DNA of 42,635 nt from Clostridiales bacterium (GTDB taxonomy: Bacteria > Bacillota > Clostridia > Oscillospirales > Oscillospiraceae). The notes beneath the pieces were generated by a model. It worked only from the letters and a program-made list of their open reading frames with translations, did no database searches and had not been told where the DNA came from. Of the stretch, positions 29,472-37,031 are shown piece after piece. The DNA lies in NCBI GenBank assembly GCA_019421525.1, contig JAHZFC010000001.1:1-42635 (forward strand), read 5' to 3'. Each line of letters opens with the position of its first letter. Position 1 is the stretch's first letter. The position numbers and the translations under genes are program-made.

Positions 29472-29816
29472 TCACAGGAAGTCCGCCAGGTCGATGACAA
29501 TGTCATGGCTCTCGGCCTGGGCGGGCTCCAGCTGGATGGTGAGCGACATCTTGACCTTGGCGCCGTCGAAGTAGTACGCTGCCGCCCGGCGGTATGCCTC
29601 CAGATCCGAGAGGGAGGTCTTGATCCCCTTGGCCACAGCCTTCATGCAGTCGGCAAAACTGCCGTCTTGCACAACAGCCTGGGCAAATTCGTCATTGTCG
29701 CAAAAAGTGACAAGCGCCTCAAACACGGCCGACTTCATGACCTCCTGGTAGCGGTCGCCCTTGAATTTCCCGTATTCCGCGGTGAGCTTTTCTACCGCCT
29801 GCTCCCGGTATCTCAT
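29472..29816 (-). CDS. PcfK-like protein, AcrIIA9-related candidate
   Basis: This 114-aa protein has a helical N-terminal part and the motif DGSFADCMKAVAKGIKTSLSDLEAYRRAAAYYFDGAKVKM, followed by a beta end (IVIDLADFL). From memory, PcfK-like proteins paired with PcfJ belong to the family that includes the Cas9 inhibitor AcrIIA9. The resemblance is partial, and activity against Cas9 cannot be read from the sequence. It lies 9 nt upstream of pcfJ and overlaps the DUF3102 gene by 4 nt. Confidence 0.65.
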   Translation of the reverse strand: MRYREQAVEKLTAEYGKFKGDRYQEVMKSAVFEALVTFCDNDEFAQAVVQDGSFADCMKAVAKGIKTSLSDLEAYRRAAAYYFDGAKVKMSLTIQLEPAQAESHDIVIDLADFL

Positions 29817-30787
29817 TGCGCCACCTCCCTCACCTTATCGGCCAGGGCCAGCAGAGCCCGCTGGAGTTTTTCAGCCGGCTCCATGTCCTTCCGGGTCCGC
29901 AGTTTGATCATCAGCCCGCTGAGCTTGTTGATCGTCTCCTGGGCCTGGACAAATAGGACCTCAAATGTGGCCAGGTCCTTATCCGACTCCAGCACGGCCT
30001 TTTTCTCCGCCTTGGCCTGTGCCTCCAGCTGGAGCCGGACCTGCTCCAGGGCGTCCTCCGCGTTTTTCCGCCTTGCCTCGGCCCGGTCCTTGGCCTCCCG
30101 GGCCTTGTCCACCTTGTCCTGCATCTCAGCCACTGCCTCCGCCCTGGCTTTGGCAATGGCCTCCGGGTCAGCGACCTGCTCCACAGCCACCTCCACCGGG
30201 CGAGCTTTCAGGGCGGCCAGCTCCTCCGCAGCTGCTGCCGCTGCCGCCGTCGCCTGCTCCAGGTCCTCCCGCAGCCCAGACAGCCGCGCATTGGCTATGG
30301 CCATATCCTGGGCCATCTTTTCTCGGGCCTCCTCTGCTGCGCGCAGATCTGCCTGGGCCTGTTCCTTTTCCCGGATGGCCTGGGCAAGCTCCCTGGAGGT
30401 CATTTCCGCTGTGGTCTTTTCCTCCCCCTCCACCACATGGACTGCGGAGATAAAATCCTCCCGCTCCTCCGCCGGGAGTGCCAGCAGGGTCAATGCCTTG
30501 GATGCGCCCAAATCCGCAAGCGTCTGCGGATTTGCGTACTCCCGGGCCAGGCGCATAAAATTCTGGGCGCTGCGCTCGGAAAACTCCACCCGTTCCGTCA
30601 GCCAAGGCAGCCACTCCCCGTGGGGCAGAAGCCCCTTGGCCTCGATCAGGCCCCGGCCGATCGTCAGGATCGCTTCGCCGCCGGCCCGCTTGGCGTCTAA
30701 GATCTCGGTGGTGATGGTCTCGATATCCCGCACCTGAGACACTGCGCTGGTCTTGAGGTGCTCCGCCAGATTAAACTTACCGGCCAT
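29813..30787 (-). CDS. DUF3102 protein with long coiled coil
   Basis: This 324-aa protein has a DUF3102 domain in residues ~1-115 (ETITTEILDAKRAGGEAILTIGRGLIEAKGLLPHGEWLPWL and SERSAQNFMRLAREY) and a long Ala/Glu-rich coiled coil at about 130-275. DUF3102 often occurs with ParA in phages and plasmids, and here the gene overlaps parA by 11 nt, so a role as partner in partitioning or replication is likely. The ANPQTLADLG segment lies in the 28-bp palindromic repeat. Confidence 0.82.
   Translation of the reverse strand: MAGKFNLAEHLKTSAVSQVRDIETITTEILDAKRAGGEAILTIGRGLIEAKGLLPHGEWLPWLTERVEFSERSAQNFMRLAREYANPQTLADLGASKALTLLALPAEEREDFISAVHVVEGEEKTTAEMTSRELAQAIREKEQAQADLRAAEEAREKMAQDMAIANARLSGLREDLEQATAAAAAAAEELAALKARPVEVAVEQVADPEAIAKARAEAVAEMQDKVDKAREAKDRAEARRKNAEDALEQVRLQLEAQAKAEKKAVLESDKDLATFEVLFVQAQETINKLSGLMIKLRTRKDMEPAEKLQRALLALADKVREVAQ
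30510..30533. repeat. 24-bp palindromic repeat, copy 2
   Basis: Identical to copy 1 at 15300-15323, including two more bases on each side. It is inside the DUF3102 gene and read in the same frame (ANPQTLADL) as in the connector gene. Confidence 0.85.
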
Positions 30788-31559
30788 TGACCAACGCCTC
30801 CTTTGTGATGAGCTCGTTGACCCAGGCCCGGTAGTCACGGGCGGCGGAGCTGTTGGGGGACCACATCAGCACCGGCTGCTTGGCCCAGGTGGACTCCAGG
30901 ACCTTGTCCGTGCGTCGGATGACGGTGTCAAACACCGGGATGGGGCCGTCGGTGCGAAGATAGTCGGTGGCATCCAGCACCACGTCTGCATTGTGCCACT
31001 GGGTCACCAGACAGCCGGCCACCCGGATGTCCGGCTGGAGCTTGCGCACTCCATCGATCTGCTCCACCAGGTCGTCCATGCCGTCAGCGGAAAAAGCATC
31101 AGGCAGCACCGGGATGATCAGGCTGTTGCTGGCCAGGATAGCCGCCACACAGGCCGCCGTGAACCCAGGCGGGCAGTCGATGACGATGACGTCATAGGCG
31201 TCGTCCTCTGCTGCGTTGTCCCGCAGGTCCCGGATCGCCCGCAGCGCCGCGGTGCCCTCCCGCGTGACCAGTCCCAGGTCGATATTGCGCAGCTCACTGC
31301 TGGCGGGCACCATGTCCAGGTTGGGGATCTCCGTGTGCTCGATGACCTCGTCGTAGCAGATCACCTTGCTCTCCAGCAGAGCCGCCAGCCCGTCATAGTC
31401 CCCATCCAGGAGCAGGGTCCTGGTGGCGTTCGCCTGGGCGTCCGCGTCGATGAGCAGCACTCGCTGCCGGTGGACGGTGGCCAGCAGATAGGCCAGGTTG
31501 ATGGCGGTGGTGGTCTTGCCCACCCCGCCCTTCATGTTCAAGATCGCAAATGTTCTCAT
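30777..31559 (-). CDS. ParA-type ATPase
   Basis: This 260-aa protein has the deviant Walker A motif KGGVGKTT (residues 10-17), Walker A' DADAQANAT near 40 and the Walker B region VIVIDCPPG near 130. ParA proteins move DNA or protein cargo on the nucleoid with a partner protein. No typical ParB is seen; the DUF3102 protein encoded directly downstream is the likely partner. In an integrated prophage it might serve during the replicative phase. Confidence 0.92.
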   Translation of the reverse strand: MRTFAILNMKGGVGKTTTAINLAYLLATVHRQRVLLIDADAQANATRTLLLDGDYDGLAALLESKVICYDEVIEHTEIPNLDMVPASSELRNIDLGLVTREGTAALRAIRDLRDNAAEDDAYDVIVIDCPPGFTAACVAAILASNSLIIPVLPDAFSADGMDDLVEQIDGVRKLQPDIRVAGCLVTQWHNADVVLDATDYLRTDGPIPVFDTVIRRTDKVLESTWAKQPVLMWSPNSSAARDYRAWVNELITKEALVNGR

Positions 31560-31574
31560 GGTAGACCTCCATTT

Positions 31575-31769
31575 TTATTTTCCTTGCGGAAAGCACTCCC
31601 GCAGCCTATGACCGTTGACCTCATAGGTCACGACATAATACCGTCCCTCCGGATGGACCCAGGTGACCACCCCGGTGACCAGCCGCGGGATCACCATTTT
31701 CCCCGACGCCGGCCCGCGCTCATCCAAAAACGCAGCCGGGCGAAAGGTCTTTTTCTCTCCGACCTGCAT
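31575..31769 (-). CDS. 64-aa protein, function unknown
   Basis: The protein is beta-rich (RLVTGVVTWVHPEGRYYVVTYEVNGHRLRECF) and follows a GGGGGGAG site at its ATG (31769). It lies just ahead of parA. Proteins with this GRYY.V.Y...G...RE.F pattern are common in Clostridia prophages and resemble small SH3-like barrels; no function is known. Confidence 0.65.
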   Translation of the reverse strand: MQVGEKKTFRPAAFLDERGPASGKMVIPRLVTGVVTWVHPEGRYYVVTYEVNGHRLRECFPQGK

Positions 31770-31921
31770 ACTCTCCCCCCTATGCTCCTGGCGCCCCGGC
31801 GGCAGGCCTCCGCCACCGCCCGATGGTCGTCCGCCAGTTTCTCCTCCCTGGCGCACATGGCCAGGCAGTCGTGCCGGCTGGCCTCGAAGATCAGCAGCCC
31901 GATACACTCCCTGTCCGTCAT
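31691..31921 (-). CDS. Small protein overlapping the helicase stop, function unknown
   Basis: The ATG at 31921 overlaps the helicase stop (ATGA), as in a coupled operon. The first ~50 residues (TDRECIGLLIFEASRHDCLAMCAREEKLADDHRAVAEACRR) look like a real helical protein. The Arg-rich last third lies over the 5' end of the next gene by 79 nt, more than is usual, so the true end may have shifted through a small mutation. Confidence 0.5.
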   Translation of the reverse strand: MTDRECIGLLIFEASRHDCLAMCAREEKLADDHRAVAEACRRGARSIGGRVCRSERKRPFARLRFWMSAGRRRGKW

Positions 31922-33333
31922 GACGGTCCCCCCTTCGGCTCGAATGGGTTTTCCCCGGCTTCCTCGTCTGTGATCTCCCGGAAGCTCATCTGTCCCTCCC
32001 GGGCCTTCATCCGATTCTCGGCTTTTATTGCACGGCCCTTTGCCGTCAAGGCCCGTGCCAAAGATGCTCCGCCCTCGGTGGCCACCTCCACCATGGTCTG
32101 GGTGGCGCCATCAAAACTGAGATAGCGGGTAAATTTCTCTCCCTCCTTGTTTTTCCCCAGCTTGAGCACCCGCTGGCTTGTGTTATCATTGGGGTCTGAC
32201 GGCCACAGAAGGAAGGCGGCGTCCGCGTCCTGCTCCAGCTGGCCGGATTCCTTAAAAGATTGCATAGTCGGCGGAAGAAAAAACGTCTGTTTGTCTTTGG
32301 TCACTTTTTCTGCGCGAGTAAGTTGAGCTAGGGCGACTATCGTTGTTTTGGTCCGGTTCGCAAAATTTTTCAAATCTCTTGAAACCCCGCTGACCCTTTC
32401 ATAGTCATTTTTTCCTTTCCCGTCAACTAGCTGGATGTAGTCGATATAGATGATCTGATAGCCGTTGGCAACAGCGCTGGATGAGATATCAGCAGCCGTC
32501 CAGCCGGAGGCATTGAAATAGTCCACAGGGATGCCACTGGAAAAGTAGCTGGCCGCCTGGGCCAGCGCTCCCAACTGGTCATCCGTCAGATCCCGCTCCT
32601 TGATGCTGGTCAGGCTGACCTTGGCCAGGTGGGCAAAAATCCGGTCCGCCATTTTTTCCTCCCGGGTCTCCAGGCTGTAATAGCCCACCCGGTATCGCTT
32701 GGCCTGGGCCAGGGCCATCTGGACGGACAGCAGCGTCTTGCCCGCCGACGGGTACCCGCCCAACAGGATCATGTCCCCCAGCTCGGCATATACCGTCCGG
32801 TCCGCCGTCGGGATGCCCCAGGGCAGATACTCCGGCTTTTCTTTACTGGTCACCCGCCGGATAAAGTTCTGAGCCATCTCCGTAGCAGACACCTTTCGCT
32901 CCTGGATGTTGTCCACGAATAAACCGCTCATCTTCTGCGCCAGCCTCAGAGCGTCCTCCTGTGCCGTTACGGTCAGCCCTTGCCCGCAGAGCTCCCGGAA
33001 CCGGTAAACCACGGCGTGCTCTCGGGTCTTTTTACAGTATTCCAGTACATTGGCCGCCGTGGGGGTCAGCTCCATGAGCTCTCTGGCCCAGGCCACCCAG
33101 CTGGCCCCTCCGTGGACCTCGTCCTGTATCAGCACATGGTCGATGGGCCGCCCGGCCAGGAGCAGCCGCCGGATGGCCGAGAAGGTGTTGCGGCAGGCGC
33201 CGTCTGTGAAGTCGCTCTCCTGGACCGCCCCCATCACTGCTCTCACACACCTGGGGTCGATGAGCATGGACCCGATCACCGCCTGCTGGGCCTCCAGGCC
33301 GCTGACGGCCTGCAGGTCGTCATTGCTCCCCAT
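31918..33333 (-). CDS. DnaB-type replicative helicase
   Basis: This 471-aa protein has the DnaB N-terminal domain (LEAQQAVIGSMLIDP, residues 13-27) and a RecA-like motor with Walker A GYPSAGKT (193-200), the region YYSLETREE and Walker B-like IIYIDYIQLVDG. It unwinds DNA at the phage origin. It is encoded next to the initiator, as in many temperate phages. Confidence 0.93.
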   Translation of the reverse strand: MGSNDDLQAVSGLEAQQAVIGSMLIDPRCVRAVMGAVQESDFTDGACRNTFSAIRRLLLAGRPIDHVLIQDEVHGGASWVAWARELMELTPTAANVLEYCKKTREHAVVYRFRELCGQGLTVTAQEDALRLAQKMSGLFVDNIQERKVSATEMAQNFIRRVTSKEKPEYLPWGIPTADRTVYAELGDMILLGGYPSAGKTLLSVQMALAQAKRYRVGYYSLETREEKMADRIFAHLAKVSLTSIKERDLTDDQLGALAQAASYFSSGIPVDYFNASGWTAADISSSAVANGYQIIYIDYIQLVDGKGKNDYERVSGVSRDLKNFANRTKTTIVALAQLTRAEKVTKDKQTFFLPPTMQSFKESGQLEQDADAAFLLWPSDPNDNTSQRVLKLGKNKEGEKFTRYLSFDGATQTMVEVATEGGASLARALTAKGRAIKAENRMKAREGQMSFREITDEEAGENPFEPKGGPS

Positions 33334-33631
33334 GCTTCCGCCCTCCCCTCGGCCGGAAGAGCCCGTGCTCCCGGGCCACCTTGCCCACTGTGCTGGGGGC
33401 GCAGCCGATGATATCCGCCACCTGGTCGTTGGTCATGCCCTTGAGCACCAGGCGGTAGATCGCCTCGTGGTCATAGGTCTCCCGCCGCCTCCGGGGCTCT
33501 GGCGGGGCCAAAACGCATCCGCACCGCTCCGGGCTGTTGAGGCAGCGGTTGAGACAGATCCTGTTGTCGCAATCTGCACAGCAGATGTCACCCTGCTTTG
33601 CGCACTTGTAGATCTTGCAGCACCGCCTCAT
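33320..33631 (-). CDS. Cys-rich HTH protein
   Basis: This 103-aa protein starts with eleven Cys in the first 39 residues (MRRCCKIYKCAKQGDICCAD and beyond), likely a zinc-binding module. It ends with a helix-turn-helix (AIYRLVLKGMTNDQVADIIG, then APSTVGKVAREHG). It overlaps the initiator gene by 4 nt and the helicase gene by 14 nt. It may help load the helicase or regulate early genes. Confidence 0.7.
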   Translation of the reverse strand: MRRCCKIYKCAKQGDICCADCDNRICLNRCLNSPERCGCVLAPPEPRRRRETYDHEAIYRLVLKGMTNDQVADIIGCAPSTVGKVAREHGLFRPRGGRKHGEQ

Positions 33632-34455
33632 GTGGTCACCTCCGGGTCCGGGGCCCAGTAGCACCCGGATTCCGGCGGATCCGGCGGCAGAAGGCTCATG
33701 TCTACGCCCTCGTTCTCCCAGGCCCGCTGATTGAGCCAGCTGGAGCAATAGGGGATATAGTCGCCATGATCCTTTTGCCACTGCCTGGACTTCTTGTCCC
33801 GGTCAAGGCCGACCAGCATTCGCTCGTATGTATCCTGGTCCGGCCTTAGCTTGTCCCAGGCCCTGATGGCCGCAATCCGGTTGTCATGCCTGGGATATTC
33901 CTTGTCCCAAAATTCGTTGAACAACTCAGGCAGATATTTGGCTTGAGACCGTCCCTGCCGTCCGCCCCCCTGCCCCAAAAGGGTAGGGGTTTTATTTATT
34001 TGTTTATTTATTACTTGTTTATTATTTATTTGTGGCGAGTTTATCGTGTACGGATCATCCGTGTACGATGGATCAGGACACGGTAGTGTCGCATCTTCCG
34101 CCGTGTCCTGATCTTCATGACACGGCTTTTCTTCCGGCTCGTTCAAAAAAATCGGCTTGCCGGAAACCAGATACCCCGCTTTGGCGAACTGCCCTGCCGA
34201 TTCACGGGCCTGGGGCTTTCTCTTCACATATCCCGCAACCTCCAGCTCCGCCATCATCTTGGACATGGTGTCTTTGGTCACCCCCGCGATCTTGGCCATG
34301 CCGCGGATGGAAAAATCCCAGTCCGGGCGGCAGCTTAACATCATGATGAGCACCATTCTGGTCTGAAGGCGAAGGCGGTCATCCTGGATCAGCGCCTTCG
34401 GGATCCTGGAATACGGGTCCTCGTCCCGGATGATCTCGATTTGCCTGTCAGTCAT
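33628..34455 (-). CDS. Winged-helix replication initiator-like protein
   Basis: This 275-aa protein has an N-terminal winged helix (YSRIPKALIQDDRLRLQTRMVLIMMLSCRPDWDFSIRGMAKIAGVTKDTMSKMMAELEVAGYV) like phage replication proteins of the DnaD/RepA-N kind. A low-complexity linker rich in Asn, Lys and Ile follows, then a C-terminal domain ending in HGDYIPYCSSWLNQRAWEN. It should bind the origin, which probably lies in its own linker codons. Confidence 0.8.
   Translation of the reverse strand: MTDRQIEIIRDEDPYSRIPKALIQDDRLRLQTRMVLIMMLSCRPDWDFSIRGMAKIAGVTKDTMSKMMAELEVAGYVKRKPQARESAGQFAKAGYLVSGKPIFLNEPEEKPCHEDQDTAEDATLPCPDPSYTDDPYTINSPQINNKQVINKQINKTPTLLGQGGGRQGRSQAKYLPELFNEFWDKEYPRHDNRIAAIRAWDKLRPDQDTYERMLVGLDRDKKSRQWQKDHGDYIPYCSSWLNQRAWENEGVDMSLLPPDPPESGCYWAPDPEVTT
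33985..34033. other. AT-rich tract, candidate origin
   Basis: About 45 bp consist almost only of A and T in repeated TTTATT/TTTGTT units, within a gene of otherwise high GC. It encodes the Asn/Lys/Ile linker of the initiator. Origins inside the initiator gene are common in temperate phages, and such a tract would melt easily. Confidence 0.55.
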
Positions 34456-34847
34456 AGCTGGTCGCTCCTTTCCGTGCGGGCGGCATGCTCCGATTCCTCC
34501 CCGATTGCGATCCACCAGTATCCGTCCGTAACGCTGGGCTTCAAGAGAAGGAGCCCTTCCTGACAGAGATGCTCAACGGCACGCTTATGCTCCTGCGCAT
34601 CAAAGAGGCCCGAAAAACTTCCAAACAAATACCTCGATGTATACCTGCGCCACCAACGCCCCGCTTCTTCCATCCAACCTTCATCTCGGGGCCACCCGCT
34701 GGATAACTTCATTTGAAGTTCAGTCGAGAAAAAATAGTAAAGTTGGTTGAAAATAATTGCCTCCACAATGCCATACCTCTTGGCGAACCTGGCATCAAAG
34801 TGAATGTTTGGATATATCACCGGGCTATAAACATAGTCGTTCAGCAT
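34452..34847 (-). CDS. Winged-helix-like early protein
   Basis: This 131-aa protein has VYSPVIYPNIHFDARFAKRYGIVEAIIFNQLYYF and a later FDAQEHKRAVEHLCQEGLLLLKP, the spacing of a winged helix in which the first part resembles phage replication N-terminal domains. It overlaps the initiator by 4 nt. It may assist origin binding. AT content is slightly higher than in neighbours. Confidence 0.55.
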   Translation of the reverse strand: MLNDYVYSPVIYPNIHFDARFAKRYGIVEAIIFNQLYYFFSTELQMKLSSGWPRDEGWMEEAGRWWRRYTSRYLFGSFSGLFDAQEHKRAVEHLCQEGLLLLKPSVTDGYWWIAIGEESEHAARTERSDQL

Positions 34848-35161
34848 GTTTCATTCTCCTTTGTCCTCATGGTGTTTCTTTCCTTTCCTGATTTTTCTTT
34901 GTCCGGATATCGCAGGGCAAAGCACAGTTCCACCACTTCGTCCACTGCGCCCTGTACCTGCTCCAGCTGCCTTACGATGACATACAGTGCCGCCAGATAC
35001 GCATGCATCCGGCGCAGGAGCCCCACTGCGGCGCCCTGTTCATCCGCCTGGCTGGAAACGATGGTCTCTCCGGACAGATTTCCCAGCAAAAGGGGCATAG
35101 CGAGCATGCACTCGCTCAGGGCGCACTGAGCCGATTCCATCTTGTCGATGATCTCGTCCAT
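34841..35161 (-). CDS. First early-operon protein, function unknown
   Basis: This 106-aa helical protein follows the early promoter by about 40 nt. GGAGGGATA lies ahead of the ATG at 35161. It has two long helices (MDEIIDKMESAQCALSECML and VGLLRRMHAYLAALYVIVRQ). No family is recognised. As the first gene after a controlled promoter it is likely made early in induction. Confidence 0.6.
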   Translation of the reverse strand: MDEIIDKMESAQCALSECMLAMPLLLGNLSGETIVSSQADEQGAAVGLLRRMHAYLAALYVIVRQLEQVQGAVDEVVELCFALRYPDKEKSGKERNTMRTKENETC

Positions 35162-35176
35162 ATGTATCCCTCCACT

Positions 35177-35235
35177 ACGTACAATATGCACGTTCTTTAT
35201 GGTCACACTATAGCGTACAATTAGCACGTAGTCAA
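35177..35235 (-). promoter_or_regulatory. Early promoter with two operator repeats
   Basis: Minus strand -35 TTGACT (35235-35230), 17 bp, -10 TATAGT (35212-35207). Two near-identical sites, CGTACAATTAGCACGT (35214-35229, in the spacer) and CGTACAATATGCACGT (35178-35193, just after the start), should be repressor operators. The XRE gene on the + strand at 35257 is the nearest candidate to bind them. Confidence 0.8.
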
Positions 35236-35256
35236 GACTATTTTGGAGGAAATTTT

Positions 35257-35484
35257 ATGTTTGGGAAAAAATTGCGCGAAGTACGAATGGCCCGACATAT
35301 GACACAGCAAAAGCTATCTGATGCTGTTGGGCTTGCTCTGAGAAGCTACCAGTGCTATGAGCAGGGCACACGCGAGCCATCTCTGGATATGCTGGTAAAA
35401 CTCGCAGATGTGTTAGAAGTTCCTACCGATTATTTGCTTTGCCGGGATTTGTCTCTCTTAAAGTCCTTTGATGGATTCCAGTGA
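35257..35484 (+). CDS. XRE-family repressor (small)
   Basis: This 75-aa protein is one helix-turn-helix domain: LREVRMARHMTQQKLSDAVGLALRSYQCYEQGTREPSLDMLVKLADVLEVPTDYLL. TTGGAGG lies ahead of the ATG. It is divergent from the early operon and separated from it by the operator pair, a classic repressor position. It overlaps the convergent XRE gene by 62 bp. Confidence 0.85.
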   Translation: MFGKKLREVRMARHMTQQKLSDAVGLALRSYQCYEQGTREPSLDMLVKLADVLEVPTDYLLCRDLSLLKSFDGFQ

Positions 35485-35638
35485 AATCCTCGATAGCATC
35501 CCAAATCTCAAAGTCCCCAGTCCTATCTCCAGCTTCTATCTGCTGGTAATACCTCAGACTGATTCCCAGCTTGTCCGCCATGGCCTGTTGGGTCATCCCC
35601 GCCGTCTTTCGTGCGGCCCGCAGATTTTGACGGCCCAA
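35423..35638 (-). CDS. XRE-family protein, TTG start
   Basis: This 71-aa protein has a clear helix-turn-helix (NLRAARKTAGMTQQAMADKLGISLRYYQQIEAG). I chose the TTG at 35638 because GGGGGGAG precedes it. The end converges with the XRE gene on the + strand, so the two transcripts overlap tail to tail, which could couple their expression. Confidence 0.72.
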   Translation of the reverse strand: MGRQNLRAARKTAGMTQQAMADKLGISLRYYQQIEAGDRTGDFEIWDAIEDFTGIHQRTLRETNPGKANNR

Positions 35639-35639
35639 A

Positions 35640-35903
35640 TCACTCCCCCCTTGCAAAGTGGATTTGTCTGTGGTATAGTTGTTGTGTTCTCATGGTGGAC
35701 CTGACCAGTCCATCGGCCCGGGTGGGTGCGCAAGCGCCTGCCCGGGTCTTTTTTTGCGCCCAGCTCCGGGGCAGCAAGGCCAGCGCCCCCAACGCGGCCC
35801 CCGCCGCCAGGAAGCCCACCGGCCCCAGCCTGTCCAGCAGGCTGTCCGCCCCGCAGCAGTACAGCAGCAGGGCCAGGAAGGCGCACCCTCTCAGCAGTTT
35901 CAT
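35640..35903 (-). CDS. Small membrane protein, antisense RNA over its 3' end
   Basis: This 87-aa protein has two hydrophobic segments (about residues 5-20 and 27-42: GPVGFLAAGAALGALALLP) and a basic tail. The first half looks like a real coding sequence; the part after AQKK lies opposite the + strand RNA terminator and may be a recent extension. GGGGGGCGAC precedes the ATG at 35903. Confidence 0.5.
   Translation of the reverse strand: MKLLRGCAFLALLLYCCGADSLLDRLGPVGFLAAGAALGALALLPRSWAQKKTRAGACAPTRADGLVRSTMRTQQLYHRQIHFARGE
35651..35679 (+). promoter_or_regulatory. Promoter of a + strand small RNA
   Basis: TTGCAA (35651-35656), 17-bp spacer, TATAGT (35674-35679). It points right, against the membrane-protein gene, with no reading frame behind it. 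Confidence 0.65.
35686..35755 (+). ncRNA. Candidate small antisense RNA
   Basis: From the promoter above, a ~70-nt RNA would hold a small hairpin (GGACCT..AGTCC) and a strong GC terminator (GCCCGGG ... CCCGGGT, 35715-35748) followed by seven T. It is complementary to the 3' half of the 35640-35903 gene. It could be an antitoxin-like or regulatory RNA. Confidence 0.55.
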
Positions 35904-35919
35904 TCCCGTGTCGCCCCCC

Positions 35920-36261
35920 TCAGTTGAAGAGTTCCATCTTAAAGTCACTCATCTCGGCCTGGACCGTCTCATGGACCGCCTTTGTGACCTCCCCCCGGAC
36001 CATCATGCAGATTGTTGCATAGTCAAAGCACGGGATGCCCTCTCGCTTATACTTGACCAGTCCGCCGGGGCTGATCTTGTAGGTCAGGATGTCATCCTTG
36101 ACCGCGATCCCAAAGCTGGCCCGCCCCTCCCGGAGCGCCAGCCGGACGGTGGCCTCTGTCCAGTCTAAGTACCGGGCCGCCACACTGACTGGGACGTTGT
36201 CATATGCCAAGATCTCCTCGTCCGTAGGCACCGGCGGCCGCTCTCGTGTGCGTGGTCTCAC
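35920..36261 (-). CDS. AlpA/excisionase-like HTH protein
   Basis: This 113-aa protein has YDNVPVSVAARYLDWTEATVRLALREGRASFGIAV, a MerR/AlpA-like helix-turn-helix, then a wing-like TYKISPGGLVKYKREG and a helical end. In prophages, proteins of this type control early genes or aid excision. It overlaps the XRE gene upstream by 4 nt. Confidence 0.65.
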   Translation of the reverse strand: MRPRTRERPPVPTDEEILAYDNVPVSVAARYLDWTEATVRLALREGRASFGIAVKDDILTYKISPGGLVKYKREGIPCFDYATICMMVRGEVTKAVHETVQAEMSDFKMELFN

Positions 36262-36719
36262 TGCTGTCCCTCCTTGATGTTGCGCGCACAGCTCACCGCC
36301 ATGGCCGCGCTGGTTATGTCTTTGATCTTCGATACGATCCGCTCGAACCGTGGCCGCTCGGCCTCACTGATGACCCCGTCCCGGGCGATGTCGATGAGCT
36401 CCCGGTCTAATTTGTCATCCGCGAAGTCGTAGATGGCGTCCACCAGGGTCAGCACCGCCTCCGGCAGCCGCATGGTCTCCACGGCCGGCAGCAGGTCCCG
36501 GGCAAAATCCGCCGAGTTGCGCAGGTGCTGGGTGGCCAGCAGCTGGCTGTTATAGACCATCACCATCAGCTCCACCGTGGCGTTGGACGGGATGCGCACC
36601 CCTGTCTCATAGTCCGCCAGGGACCGCACGGAAATGCCCATCATCTCGGCGGCCTTCTCCTGGGTCAGACCTGCAACTTTCCGGGCGGCCTGATAGATAT
36701 TCCTGTGATCTGACTGCAT
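36258..36719 (-). CDS. XRE-family regulator with C-terminal helical domain
   Basis: This 153-aa protein has the helix-turn-helix in residues ~6-62 (IYQAARKVAGLTQEKAAEMMGISVRSLADYETGVRIPSNATV) and a helical C-terminal domain of ~90 residues (LPEAVLTLVDAIYDFADDKLDRELIDIARDG). The second domain is typical of Clostridia phage regulators and may dimerise or bind a partner. It is read away from the CI-like repressor. Confidence 0.82.
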   Translation of the reverse strand: MQSDHRNIYQAARKVAGLTQEKAAEMMGISVRSLADYETGVRIPSNATVELMVMVYNSQLLATQHLRNSADFARDLLPAVETMRLPEAVLTLVDAIYDFADDKLDRELIDIARDGVISEAERPRFERIVSKIKDITSAAMAVSCARNIKEGQQ

Positions 36720-36758
36720 GGCAAAAACCTCCTTGGGGTAGTATGCTTATGGTATGGA

Positions 36759-36962
36759 TCAGCTGGCGTCCTCAGTGGGCAGAAACAGCTCGTCGATGGA
36801 GCAGCCCAGCACCCGGGCCAACAGGGGCAGCTGACGGGCCCGGGGCAGGGCCACCTCGCTCTCCCAGTTGGACACTGCGGACGTCAGCACGCCCATACTG
36901 TCCGCTACCTGCTTCTGCGTCATGGATGCCGCTTCCCGCAGCTCTCGAATCCTCATGATCAT
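36759..36962 (-). CDS. Cro-like XRE repressor
   Basis: This 67-aa protein (ATG at 36962 or 36956, AGGGAGGTGA ahead) is a single helix-turn-helix: IRELREAASMTQKQVADSMGVLTSAVSNWESEVALPRARQLPLLARVLGCSIDELF. It is the first gene of the minus-strand side of the switch and lies opposite the + strand genes that lead to CI and integrase, the position of a Cro. Confidence 0.85.
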   Translation of the reverse strand: MIMRIRELREAASMTQKQVADSMGVLTSAVSNWESEVALPRARQLPLLARVLGCSIDELFLPTEDAS

Positions 36963-36981
36963 GTGGTCGTCACCTCCCTTC

Positions 36982-37010
36982 TTGTCCCCCTCCCCCGCCC
37001 GTGGTAAAAT
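36982..37010 (+). promoter_or_regulatory. Promoter for the 37032 gene
   Basis: TTGTCC (36982-36987), 17 bp of C-rich spacer and TAAAAT (37005-37010). It lies in the 69-bp gap between the divergent Cro-like gene and the + gene. Confidence 0.6.
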
Positions 37011-37031
37011 GTGGCGGAAAGGAGCGGTCTC

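Noticed and set aside
29232..30737. 501-codon + frame rich in Ser and Ala opposite the DUF3102 gene
   Set aside because: Low-complexity reverse reading of the Ala/Glu coiled coil; no binding site or domain.
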